Shown here: piece after piece, positions 23,640 through 33,663 of the stretch
How the letters are laid out: every line of letters begins with the position of its first letter
Numbering within the stretch: the first letter of the stretch is position 1
Made by a program: the position numbers and the translations under genes
Assembly: GCA_950295325.1 (NCBI GenBank)
Contig: OX485806.1
Coordinates: 58,523,169-58,587,168 of the forward strand
Length of the DNA stretch: 64,000 bases
Source of the DNA: Polytrichum commune
Lineage: Eukaryota; Streptophyta; Polytrichopsida; Polytrichales; Polytrichaceae
Direction of reading: 5' to 3'
The notes under the pieces: generated by a model
Databases searched by the model: none
What the model was told of the DNA's origin: nothing
Seen by the model: only the letters and a program-made list of their open reading frames with translations

Positions 23640-23900
23640 AAAATAAAATAGAAATAGAAATATTTGTTTTAATTAAACAAAGAAAAAACAAAAACAAAAA
23701 CAAAAACAAAAACAAAAAACAAAAACGAAAAAAAATAAAAATAAAAATAAAACTTAATTAACTTAATTAATTTAATTTAACTCAACCTAACTTAATTAAC
23801 TTAAACTAATGAACCTAATTTAATTAAGCTAATTAATTTAATTCACTTAAACTAATTAACTAACTTAATTAACTAATTAAGTTAACTAACTTAATCAAAT
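23640..23900. repeat. Low-complexity AAAAAC and TTAATTAAC sequence
   Basis: An AAAAAC-type simple repeat (about 23690-23750) is followed by degenerate TTAATTAACT repeats up to about 23900. Confidence 0.85.
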
Positions 23901-23926
23901 CAAGGGCTTACCTTGAAACAAGGGGG

Positions 23927-24015
23927 GGGGCCAGGCTGGCACCACCCGCCCCTGCCGGCCCGCTGCCAGTTCGCCGTGGGGCCCGGCCGCCGCCCGCCCG
24001 CCCGCCCCCGGCCCG
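23927..24015 (-). other. GC-rich, CpG-dense block in the element leader
   Basis: About 90 bases of nearly pure G/C, with roughly 14 CpG sites, sit in AT-rich sequence. On the element's sense (minus) strand it carries runs of three or more Gs at short spacing (GGGGGCGGGCGGGCGGG), which fits a G-quadruplex pattern. Confidence 0.75.
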
Positions 24016-24411
24016 GGATCTGCCACAGAGTTTAGAACCGGAGCTCCAGGAGGGTCTGGTGAGCTCCGGATCCGTCCGGAGCTCAAATTAAATTAAAACT
24101 AAATTGGATTTTGATTGTGGTTTATGTTTGTATTTAAATTAAACTTTGCTTCACAATTTGCAAGCAAGAAAATGTGACTTGAGAATCTCGAAACTAAATG
24201 GAATCTCAAGATTCAAACATCAACAATTGAAGAAAATACAAGAGACAACAAAAGAAAAATGGGAAGATTTCTCTCAAAATCTTCTTGAGGATTGCAAGAA
24301 ATGACGAACTAAGCTTTCAAACACTTGTATTACTCATTTGCTCTCATTACTGGGCCATTCTAGCTCAGAAATGCAACCAAAAATGAAAAATTTGAACAAT
24401 TGTTGTCAAAT

Positions 24412-24845
24412 ATGAGGGTTTATCTCTCCAAGCTTAAGAAACTAAAATGTCTCCTTACAAAGCTTAAGAAACTTTAAAATTCACACACAAGAGTCAAGCT
24501 ATCTCTCACTCCACGAAAGGAGAATCCAAGAGTGCAAGTGGTGGAGAAAGAATGCAAAGGCTTTACTCATAATCTACTACACCATAGCCATGAGAAAGCA
24601 ACAACAAGCTCTCTCTCTCTCTCAAAACACACTCACAAGACTTGACTTGACAACAATGGCAAGTCAAGAGGCCTTCCTCTCCATACAACCCCAATCCTAT
24701 GTGGAGTTCATCCATGGAGTGGATGAACAACTAACTAGGACTCCCAATGGAGTCTGTTACTCATCCCAACACACATGGACTCCTAATGGGGTCCATTTAC
24801 TCCTAAATTGACGTAACTTAGCCCCCGATGTCACCTCACGTGACA
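24412..24845 (-). repeat. 5' LTR of the methyltransferase element, part A only (434 bp)
   Basis: It matches 12182-12615 over its full length with one base difference (24832 versus 12602). The 107-bp part B that ends the other LTR is missing; the sequence passes directly into the leader at 24411. Confidence 0.85.
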
Positions 24846-25103
24846 ATTCGGATGGTTGAAGTTATGGCCATGACTCATTTCATCGCCGGAGCCCACAAGT
24901 GTTTGATAAATGAATTTCCTTATACACGGGCTGGACCGTTTGAGCGATTCCTGAGATGGCAACGAATGAATGCACCCGAGGTAGTGGCCCGCGACGAGGA
25001 TTTACAACGGGCAATTGAGAAGATGGAGACAAGAGAGTTGAAGAGAGCAGCCGAAGATGCAGCCCAACGTAACCAACCTCCACCGAAGTTGCTAAGAAGA
25101 TAG
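24846..25103 (+). pseudogene. 3' end of the outer element's coiled-coil ORF
   Basis: After the nested element the frame of the ORF at 9632-12074 resumes through the shared ATTC and runs to a TAG at 25101-25103. It ends in a charged, helix-prone tail rich in Arg, Glu and Gln. The clean continuation supports both the insertion boundaries and the reality of the ORF. The product remains unrecognised. Confidence 0.65.
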
Positions 25104-25126
25104 GTTGATGGGGACATCAACAAGTT

Positions 25127-25139
25127 AAGTGGGGGGCTA
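25127..25139 (+). other. Polypurine tract of the outer element
   Basis: AAGTGGGGGGCTA lies directly before the 3' LTR start and after the last ORF, the expected place for the plus-strand primer. Confidence 0.7.
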
Positions 25140-25450
25140 TGTGATAGCAAATTTTAGTTTACATTTTTTGCAAATCAGATTTCAGTGTAAAAAGGGTTAA
25201 ACTTTGTATCGGAATCCTAGTGAAGTGAGAGACTGTCACTTTTGCATGTACTGGAACGGAGTGATCTTTTAGATGTTTTTATCCCTTGCCCATAAATTAA
25301 TTGTCATATCGAAGTTGAAATGAAGTGTTGTACCCTTGTGTTTTCCCTAACAAAACCTTGTCTAAGACACCTAGATGATATAAGAATCACCTTTTAAGTC
25401 TTCCTTGATTTGTTCCCTGGTTTTGTTTCTAATCCAAAAAGCTAACTACA
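25140..25450 (+). repeat. 3' LTR of the outer element (311 bp)
   Basis: It starts TGTGATAGC and ends AACTACA. Its last 245 bases match the 5' LTR. Confidence 0.85.
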
Positions 25451-25723
25451 TGAGCCTCCTTCCATCCTCAAGCTTCGGAACACTAGAGCTTCCATTTTGG
25501 CATGGCTTCCACTCGCGGCTCTCACTCTTCCTACCCGCTTGCCGTCCTGATGTTGCCTACTCTTCTTTCTTCCACGAGTGTCAAATGCCCTCCAACTCAT
25601 GCAAGTAGGATTTAGTGTACCAACCTAGTTTGCTAATCCCTCCCTCCTCTACTCTCATGACACTCACCCCTCTTGGAACATCACTTCCTTTGTAGATCGA
25701 TTTCGCATGTTGTTCCTACCCGA
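25451..25723. other. Flanking sequence between two transposons
   Basis: CT-rich sequence with no recognised gene. It joins 43084 onward if the CACTA element is removed. Confidence 0.6.
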
Positions 25724-25744
25724 TCCCACTAGAACAAAACGCAC

Positions 25745-28700
25745 ATTTTATGACTGCAATTTATGACTACTTTAAGTCATAAAATCCCAAAATATGACTG
25801 ACGAGGCTCCGGATGAAGATGACGCGCACGGTGACAGGGTCTAGTCATTACCGATGAGTCGCTTCGGACATGAGTCATATGAATATATACGGTTGTGGGG
25901 CGTATAAAAGGACAGAATCTACGATCCCCACAGCACGTGGGGCATACCTTGACTAGCCTTGGAGTTTGTGTCCTTCTTTGACCTGCCCAGGTAGAAAAAA
26001 TACCAATCCGACGTGGCATGTGACTCCATGTAGTCATGTTTTCTGTTGACATGTAATATGATTTGCCTGTGTCATAATTTTGCCGACGTGGCAAGCCACG
26101 TGGAATGTGACTGCTAGTTTTTTGACTGCTTGTAGTTATGTTTTTTGGGGCATTAGTCACATTATTATATGACGTCTTATAGTCATATTCTTAATAACAT
26201 GTGATGCACAATATGACATGATGGAGTGATATTCTCTGAGATGGAAAGTCACATTACGTAGTTCTTTGTGCGTGGTTGTAACTGTATTGAGTTAGATTCG
26301 TATTACTTGCAATTCTGAATGTCAGTCATATTTCTGGACACATTCCAAGCAATGACGACACATTCAAGTCATGCGCTACATGACTGAGCCAAATAAAAAA
26401 TTGAACACATAAATTGAACAGATAAATATAAATAACTTGAATGATATTATATAGTCCATGTCTCCAAACATATCAAAATGTGTTCATCTTTGCCACATTT
26501 TCCATAAATGCGTAAACTACCGAATTCTAAGAGGCTTGTTGAGGTTCCTCCGGGATAGCCTTCAGTGCTTCCATTGGCCACTTGGTGATGAACTTCAATG
26601 CATCGTCCAAATGCAGCATCGGCATATCGTCGTCGTTGTTGCCCTCGTACAGCAACACGGATTCTACTCCAGGCTCGATTGAGGACACGCAAACTGATAC
26701 GTTGCCCTCCTTAATGAGTCGCCCGTGGAGTGTTGCTGTACAAGGGCCACGATGATGCCTTGGCCTTGTTGTCCTCGTCCAAGTCAAACAATTTGACATT
26801 GGATCCCGTGGCCAATGACAAAGGTGCGTCCTCCACCAACGCATTAGCCGTCTCCGACAATACGGGAGTGACCTCCTGTGCCTGCGTCTACATTCGAAGA
26901 CGTAATTGTCAACAAACAAAAATAATTCGTATGGAGTTACAACTGCTTCGATGCTCAATATATGACCTCACAGTAGGCTATGATTGCATAATATGACATG
27001 ACATACTCATATAACGCACCAAAATCATGATATATAATAACAATGAGTAATATAATTGCGACCTATAACTGACCATAGTCATATGACTGGACATAGTCAT
27101 ATTGTATGACTATAATAAGTAACATATTTGCCTAGGGTCCTGATATTACTTCGTAGAGTGACATATCTATGCGGACATATGTTATCAATATTTTCTCTGT
27201 CTGCGATTGGAATGAGAACCAAATAGAAACAAAAATATCCAATAGCAACTTTAATGTGTAGTTATTCTCAAAAGTGGGGTGTCGATGAACCTACCAAGTT
27301 CGCAAGTACCGACACTAGACCAACCTCCTTGGTCAGATATGCCACGCAATATTCAGTGTCGGATTGTTTGCGGGCCAATGCTTCGAATGGCCCGCAGATT
27401 CTGCAGAGGAAGTCATCGTTAGGATTTAGGGGATCCCATTGCGGAACGTTTAGGACATTTGAGGGGGGGGGGACCGCGTCGTCGCCGTTACATCGCAATC
27501 GAATTGGAGACATCGTGTTGCACCGTGGGCGGGGTCCGGAATCATACTAAATAGATTGTGGAGGTCTCGTATTGGGTTCTGGAGGGGATAGGATCTCCCC
27601 CACAAAAAGCTCCAATGAGCTGTCGTTCCGTCTGCAAGAAACACAGCTACAACCTCTAGTACGGTCTGCTCTACGGGCGACCATATCCCGACATCAAAAT
27701 TAGAGCACAACATCGATAAAAACTTGCCGCACTCGGTTCTTTTTTTTATTTTTACATTCAGGTCCTTAGCGTGGTGGATCACTAGATCCGGGCCCCACTC
27801 TCTCCTATCGTGCAAAGGTCTGATATCGCAAAGAAGTCCTATGACATTCAACACTATAAATTTCCTATGCCCGGAGTCCGACACTCTTACGGAGGGGACC
27901 TTCGCGGCTAACGGCTGGATCTTTGGAGCATTGGCAGCCTTCTTCTTCTTGATCTTCTTCTGTGGACTGCCTCCTTTATGTGCCTGTTTCCCCACCCTCT
28001 TCGCCGCAGGCTCCTCGTGGTCCTCATCCTCCTCTAATTCCACGGGTTGTTCCTGACTCGCTCCAGACGTCATAACCTGGAGCGCCACGACCCAGTAACA
28101 CAAATACAAAAGATTATGACTCGGCCCTATCATACATGACTACTTGTGATAACCTCATGTCATGTTATATGACTGCCTAGAATCATATTATATGACTGCC
28201 TACAGTCATATTATGTGACATAGTCATATGACTGTCCAATGTTGAGGCCAAATCTAAGACATGAAACTTGCGAGTAAGTATAACTACCGGACAAATATGA
28301 TGAGCATATGGCAAGAAGGCCAACCTCTTTCTGTCGAGCCATTGCACGCCAGGTAGGCCGTGCATTCCGGTCCGCCAATAGCTTCTCTGCTTCGCCTTTC
28401 CTCTTCTTGGCAATGGGTTTCTCCTTTCAAATGTCGGGTTGGTTGTCCATATCTGCTAGGGTGTTACGCAGGGGCTCCGATGCAGCAGTCCATCCAGTAT
28501 GCCGGGATTCCGCCGCTTCCTTGTTGCTTGCATGTCCTAATGATCCACATGAGGCATGTATTAGTGAACGTTCTTTCTACATGACATACAACATTGTTGT
28601 AGCAAAGGTGTTCCAGGCCTGTACTCGAAGCGAGTACCAGAGGCGATGCAGACGCAACCTTCTCGGCGGTTACTTGGATCACATCGACTCCCACTTCCGC

Positions 28701-29100
28701 CGTGGCACGCGGTTTCAAGGGCCCCGTCGTTCGCTTCTGTACCTTCTGTAGTAACTGCCTCACCATAGCCTTCACATCCTCCAACTCCCCCTTCATGCTA
28801 TCCTGGAAGTCGTGCAGCTCGCTCCGCGTAACTACAAGGCCTCTATCTCCCGGTCTTGCATTTGGGAGTGGCCCTCTGGACGACAACGACTAGCCCCGTC
28901 CTTATTTACCGAGTGTTGCAAGCTCGGTTTCCACCTCCAGTTGCGTCGGGGGCCGCTTTAAATCTGCGGCCTGTGAAAGGAGCAACTGTGGATCCATGAA
29001 AAATGCGTAAACTTACCAAACCCGTCCAATATATGACTGTGAAGTTTAGTGTATTCATATAACTCAAAATATGACTAGGTGAAGTCACAAAATTACTTAC
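25745..29100. repeat. CACTA left subterminal motif repeats (TATGACT/AGTCATA)
   Basis: TATGACT and its complement recur in both orientations, for example near 25749, 25793, 27070-27120, 28150-28230 and 29030-29080. In CACTA elements such subterminal short repeats bind the element's own TNPA-type protein; the role here is inferred. Confidence 0.7.
26527..28133 (-). pseudogene. 3' part of the CACTA minus-strand gene, unrecognised
   Basis: Two open stretches (27450-28133 and 26527-26958) carry an acidic segment, a Lys-rich stretch resembling a nuclear localisation signal (KKIKKKKAA) and a C-terminal part ending PEEPQQAS. TATGACT repeats lie between them, as expected for introns or degraded sequence. 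I recognise no domain. They follow the TNPA-like exons on the same strand and could be the end of the same gene or a separate one. Confidence 0.4.
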
Positions 29101-29507
29101 AAGTCTAGAGCGCACCTCCCCCTCGGACCTTCTGGAATAGGATAATGTCTGCACCGTCTGGCGTGCAGCTTTCATGCGCGTGGCCTCCGCGATTTTATCT
29201 GTCCGGACAATTAACCGCTTGAAGTTGTCCACGTGCGCCTTCTTCACGTACGGTGGGAGCGGGCCACCGCTCTCTATTAGTTTTTTCATGTTGGACCTAC
29301 GAGTCCGCATCTGCTAGCGCAAAATCTGGAAAAATACCGCTTCAGGCACGTCTCTGAGTCCACCACGGTACTCGAACTGTGCGGCCATCTTGTCTTTAAT
29401 CGCCAACAACAAGGGCCGTGGGTGTGCCTTGAAGTTGTCGACGCTCCAATCGAGGTCGCGAGAGTATCCGCGTAGTCGCGTCAGCCAGTCAGGCCTGTGG
29501 ATCCCTA
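28464..29507 (-). pseudogene. CACTA TNPA-like protein (plant transposase Ptta/En/Spm type), fragment
   Basis: Minus-strand exons include a basic block MRTRRSNMKKLIESGG, then a Met-Lys-rich helix, and a clear splice donor (CTT|GTAAGT, donor at about 29103). Next comes a segment ending in a coiled coil (FQDSMKGELEDVKAMVRQLLQKV). The layout resembles the En/Spm-related transposase_24 family, which binds subterminal repeats. The upstream part is cut by the MULE insertion at 29508-29516. In-frame stops (for example near 28906) show that it is degraded. Confidence 0.5.
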
Positions 29508-29516
29508 TCGGGCACC

Positions 29517-29598
29517 GAGGGAAGCTATCTTATAAGCGATGAGCGGTGAGCAGTAAGACATGAACGGTGAGCAATACGACATGAGCAGTGAGCGGTAA
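29517..29598 (+). repeat. MULE left terminal inverted repeat
   Basis: It starts GAGGGAAGCTATCTTATAAG and then has degenerate copies of GAGCGGTGAGCAGTAAGACAT. The right end, read inverted, is CGGGGAGTGCTATCTTATGA plus GCGGTGAGCGATGAGCGG. Confidence 0.85.
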
Positions 29599-31146
29599 TA
29601 TATGAATAATGAATTCAAAAATAGTAAAGGTGCATGGGTTTAGGGTACATGAACTAAATATAGTACTACATGAATTGAAGATTTTCAAATGTAAAGAGTT
29701 CAAATGAAGCAAGAAGGAATCGTATTACCGTGGATCATTGGAAATACTTCCAGTCCATTGCTAATTTTTATTATAACAATCCAAACCAAAACATGTCATT
29801 TTTTGACATTCAAATATATGGTACTTAATAGACCATTTACAATACTACTCACACTCTACAATACCAGCAAGTCAAGTAGTCGCATGACCTTGTTATAGGT
29901 ATATGTAGGTGCATGAATGAACTTGTCACTCTCGTAATCCACCTTACACAAAAATCTAAACACATAATAAAGATGTTTACAATACACCCATTTTCCTTTC
30001 TTTCCCAATGCATGAGAGGACATTTTCGTGAAATCCGGGCATGTGCAATGCGGGATGTCGCCAATTGTGACATGATATGTGATATCTTGCTTGGAGACAA
30101 TGTTGATTATCACTCCAAAGCCCGGATATGGAATGGTAGTGACCCCAACCACATAGTAACACTCCATGAGTCCGGCACTCTCCCATTTGTTTTTGTGATC
30201 CGCTAGCGGTGTTGTTGGATTACGACGCACTGTCTTCCCAAACCTGAATGTAGGGTGGGCATCCGGGTTTGGTGGCATAGAAAAATGCGAGCGAGGGATG
30301 GGGAGAGTTGCAATTGTTGAAAGCCTACAACGAGGGGACAATGCCTCCCTCTGCTGTAGTTGAAATCCAACATCTTCAAGTGCCAAAACCTCCTCTCTCG
30401 ATAGATTGGTACCTATCTTCATCGGCCATATGTTGGGTACTATAGGCCAGTCCAACACATATTTCTTCTTACTGCCACTCACACAACGCTTGATGTCGTC
30501 AGGGCAAAACCAAAATTCATACTCCACATTGTTGGGAGATCGAAATTCCTTCCTGAGCCCTTTGTATGTTGGGGCAGGTGTGCCATGTTTCCCAGTCCCG
30601 ATTTTAGCATTGCACATAGTCCATGTAATGGCCTGTAGTGCCCAACATCGTTTGGCTGAGTTGGGTGGTAATTTTGCAATGTGCCAGTTGGAAGTAAGAC
30701 AATCAGTCTCTAACACGGATGTAGTATGAGCCACACCATGAATTGCAGAACTCAACGATTCCTCTATGCGTTGACGAGTTGCTCGGGTGTTGGGACGAAG
30801 AATGGAATACTTCACTTTGTCGGGTCGATGAGAGTCACAAATCAGCACCCGGTGGTAGGTTGAGTTTGCGTTTGGTGGAACCAAAGAGTTATGACCCTTC
30901 CAATGCACAATCTCTAGTGTTGACGTCTTCTGCCCCTGGGTAAGACTTCATGGCATAAGCCAACATTTTTGGATCTCCACACCAGGCAGCTGTTTTGAGT
31001 TTCAAGGAGGCCGAATCAGGACCTTTACCATCAGACCCCCCTTTCAACCATGTCCGGTAATTTGCAATTTGCATGAAGGCACGGATCATGTCGTCCACTG
31101 TAGCTTCATATAAACAAGTCATCTTGTTGCCGGACTGTTGGAGCCA

Positions 31147-31515
31147 TTTGTTGTGTACAGTCTCTGCAAGGTTGCATGTTGGCATTTCCGCACACTCTTC
31201 TATTGTCATATCCTATGAACAACACACAAATACAAGAATAAAACAAACATAAGATAGATTATATATCTAGGTTTGGGTCGTTCGACCCAAAATGGCTACC
31301 ACATTTGGGTCGAACGACCCAAACTGCCTACAAGGTTTGGGTCGAACGACCCAAACTGCGTGCCACGTTTGGGTCGTTCGACCCAAACTGTTTGTTGTTT
31401 GTTGTGTACAGTCTCTGCAAGGTTGCATGTTGGCATTCCCGCACGCTCTTCTATTGTCATATCCTATGAACAACACAGAAAGACAAAGATAAGAAAAACA
31501 TAAGATATATTACAT
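31147..31515 (-). repeat. Partial exon-intron duplication in the transposase gene
   Basis: About 115 bp covering an exon start and the adjoining intron (31147-31265) is repeated at 31392-31515 with a few changes. Each copy has a usable splice acceptor (exon start at 31212 or about 31463). The phased palindromes at 31271-31388 lie between the copies. Confidence 0.8.
31271..31388. repeat. Phased palindrome array B in a transposase intron (4 copies)
   Basis: Four 22-bp inverted repeats with arms GTTTGGGTCG and CGACCCAAAC around TT or AA start at 31271, 31303, 31335 and 31367, exactly 32 bp apart. Confidence 0.92.
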
Positions 31516-33663
31516 TGAGTGATGAAGTTTGATATGTACTTACAAGTAGCATATGGCCACCCCATTGTCTGTAACAAAAGTGCCAAAATCCCAACCACTC
31601 TGAAAGGCCAAGGATGCCTTCTTCGGAGGCAGCTCCAGATGACAACCACCAAGAACGAATAACATGGTACTTGGTCTCAGCATCGTCCATTGTTTTCGCG
31701 TCTTTGTAATCCTTGCATATTTGTTTATGTTGAAATTGCAAGGATGGTTTGATATACTTTTGGGTCACCTTATCCAAGCTTGCAGATCAATGGAAAAGAC
31801 ATGTACGCTCACGTGCAACCATGGGTAGATTTGGATCACCATCCCCGTAAATCGCCCTCACCGCAATCCAATTAGCTTGAACATTATCAGCCATAAACCC
31901 TTTGAAGTTTACGTTTGGTACACCATTTTCTGCCATGACAGCATTCAAATTTTTCCAAAAGAGAATTTGTGCTGCACCATCTTCAGATTGCATGTTACAA
32001 CACGCAATAGTCAACACTTTACAGTATCGACTGTCGTACATATGGCAAACCATGGTCGTCCAGTCCTTCAAACGTTTGACATGGTCAAACATAATCCATG
32101 AATTCTCCATATCCCCACCGACTTGCATCCTCTTCACAAGCTCCACACCACTACCTGGAAGGTCTACAAACATCTTGAAAACAAACATTTTGTCCTTTGA
32201 CTGCCCTGGGAACCGACTACCATGGACGAATTTGAAAGCAGAGTGGTCTTTGAGCGCCATAATACTATCCATAGTTCCCATTCCACTACACAAAAAACGT
32301 TTTGATCTAGATACAAAGTTACGATAATTTGGAGACGGAAAAGTGCTGAATTTGTCCATGACGACCTCTAGGGATGAACCAACCAAGAGATGGCCTTCGA
32401 CATTTGCGGGAGATTTGAGAAGGTAATTGGCCAAGAATTGTTTGCTCGCCGCCATAACTATGGCTGAATTTTTTGCTGTGGGTGTTTTCAATACTTCATT
32501 TGCAACGCATTGGTATGCCATGTCCAATGATTCACGGCATGTGTCATTGGCCACAGGGTGATCATGTACACCAAGATGAATACAAGCCCTGGACATTCCA
32601 ACGGATGTGGAGTGGATGTATACGATTCGAGCATTACACAAAGCAATGCACACAGGTGTGGAACGACATACCTTACACTCGACAGTGGACTTAGTAGGGG
32701 GAACAACACCCACAACAAATGGGATAGGAGTTGAACCGGCCCATTCAGTGTTGTTCCGGAGGCCCCCATTGCGATTCATGTAATCACAGTAGTCATTATG
32801 ACATTGGAGATGACCAGCACAAGTAGAGCGCCGGAATAACAGTCCAAAGTCATTTTGGATATTTGTGGTTTTGGTGGTGCACCAAGGGTGACCGTCGCAC
32901 ATCTTGTCCATGCCGTCCATTGAGCGACCATACGTACTTGGAGCTTTGAGTGCCACAGGAGGCAAGAGAAACAAAACATCACCATTAAAAGAAGATGGTA
33001 AGTATTTGACTTCACGAACATCTATACTGTCAAAATCAATGGATGCAAGATCGGACTTTGATTTTTTTCTTGACTTTGTCAGCTTCAAGGCATCAATCAT
33101 AGTTAACCCTGTAGATGAAGGTGAAGGGTGTAGTGGAGGACGTTGAGAACCACCTTCTTGTACATAAGACCTCAAGGGGATTTGGCTACATGTATAGGAA
33201 GTTGGGAAGGAGTAGAATGAAAACTTCTAAATGGAAATGGCGATGTGTTTGAAAGATCAACAGATGTACAAATGTCATCTTTAGAATCTGATAGCACAAA
33301 CACACTATCATCAAGGGGTTCCACCTTAACAGGTGCGATAGAGGGAATTTGAACTGTGGATGTACCGGATTCGTTTGTCAAAATGACAGTGGAAGCTTGC
33401 ATCTGAGACTCAGAAAGTCCTATCACCATAAATGAACCAGGTCCTAAGATCCACATAAAACCAACATCAGTTCTATTTTTTGGAACCAAAATCATTTCAT
33501 ACACCTCTCCATCTGCAGAGTACATCTCATGCTCTAAATACATGGTTCCTATCCGGAGGTTGAATCTCAAACTAAGTAAATCCTCTGAAACACTCACATG
33601 ACCATCATCTTGGAGTGGCAAGATGAAGGGACCAAAAGATCCATGAGCTCTAATGGTAGCCAT

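Larger units (their letters stand above)
23134..24411 (-). other. Long leader of the methyltransferase element
   Basis: About 1.3 kb between the 5' LTR part and the gag start. It holds a tandem duplication, AT-rich simple sequence and a GC-rich block, each listed separately. I see no standard primer binding site (such as initiator Met tRNA) next to the LTR part. Confidence 0.7.
12075..24845 (-). mobile_element. Nested Ty3-type element encoding a DNA methyltransferase and a PHD finger
   Basis: The insertion is flanked by ATTC on both sides (12071-12074 and 24846-24849) and removing it restores the host ORF frame. Its outer ends are TG/CA. Reading on the minus strand: LTR part, 1.3-kb leader, gag, protease, C5 methyltransferase, RT, RNase H, integrase, PHD finger, LTR. 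The LTR layout is abnormal (see the LTR entries). LTR parts shared between the ends differ at one base in 434, pointing to a recent insertion. The 16782-19619 stretch is a later solo-LTR insertion. Confidence 0.88.
1..25450 (+). mobile_element. Ty3/gypsy (Athila/Tat-like) LTR retrotransposon, host of nested insertions
   Basis: The element runs from a partial 5' LTR at the window start through a tRNA-Asp-type primer site, gag, pol and a long extra 3' ORF to a polypurine tract and 3' LTR ending at 25450. The shared LTR parts (about 30-276 and 25205-25450) are nearly identical, with three substitutions and one 13-base duplication that I can count. The region 12075-24845 is a later insertion. The order protease-RT-RNase H-integrase, the primer site and the long region between pol and the 3' LTR fit the Athila/Tat lineage; the lineage call is inference. 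The left target duplication cannot be checked because the element starts before the window. Confidence 0.85.
29856..33663 (-). pseudogene. MULE transposase with C-terminal SWIM zinc finger, broken
   Basis: ATG at 33663. The N-terminal region is acidic and low in motifs. A Cys/His-rich part (33175-32500: CAGHLQCHNDYC, CKVC, HLGVHDHP) resembles the DNA-binding zinc domain of such transposases. A MULE-type catalytic region at about 32200-31545 has MADNVQANW and CLFH. A SWIM finger (CTCPDF...CKHLYYVF) lies near 29940-30050. Breaks: a frame change near 33175, TGA at 31787-31789 after CLFH where MULE proteins have Trp, and an extra G in a GGGG run near 30945. One intron (31544 to 31213) has clear GT/AG ends. 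The transposase would cut and paste the MULE; this copy looks inactive. Confidence 0.78.

Noticed and set aside
12725-24408. Separate TG...CA element inserted into the LTR with its own target duplication
   Set aside because: Flanking bases AAG/AAT or TCAAG/TCAAAT do not form a clean duplication and no own LTRs are seen; kept only as a hypothesis under the LTR-layout finding.
31271-31388. CRISPR-like regular spacing of repeats
   Set aside because: The 22-bp dyads with 10-bp spacers are too short-spaced, lie in a plant transposon intron and have no associated genes; an operator-type array is more plausible.
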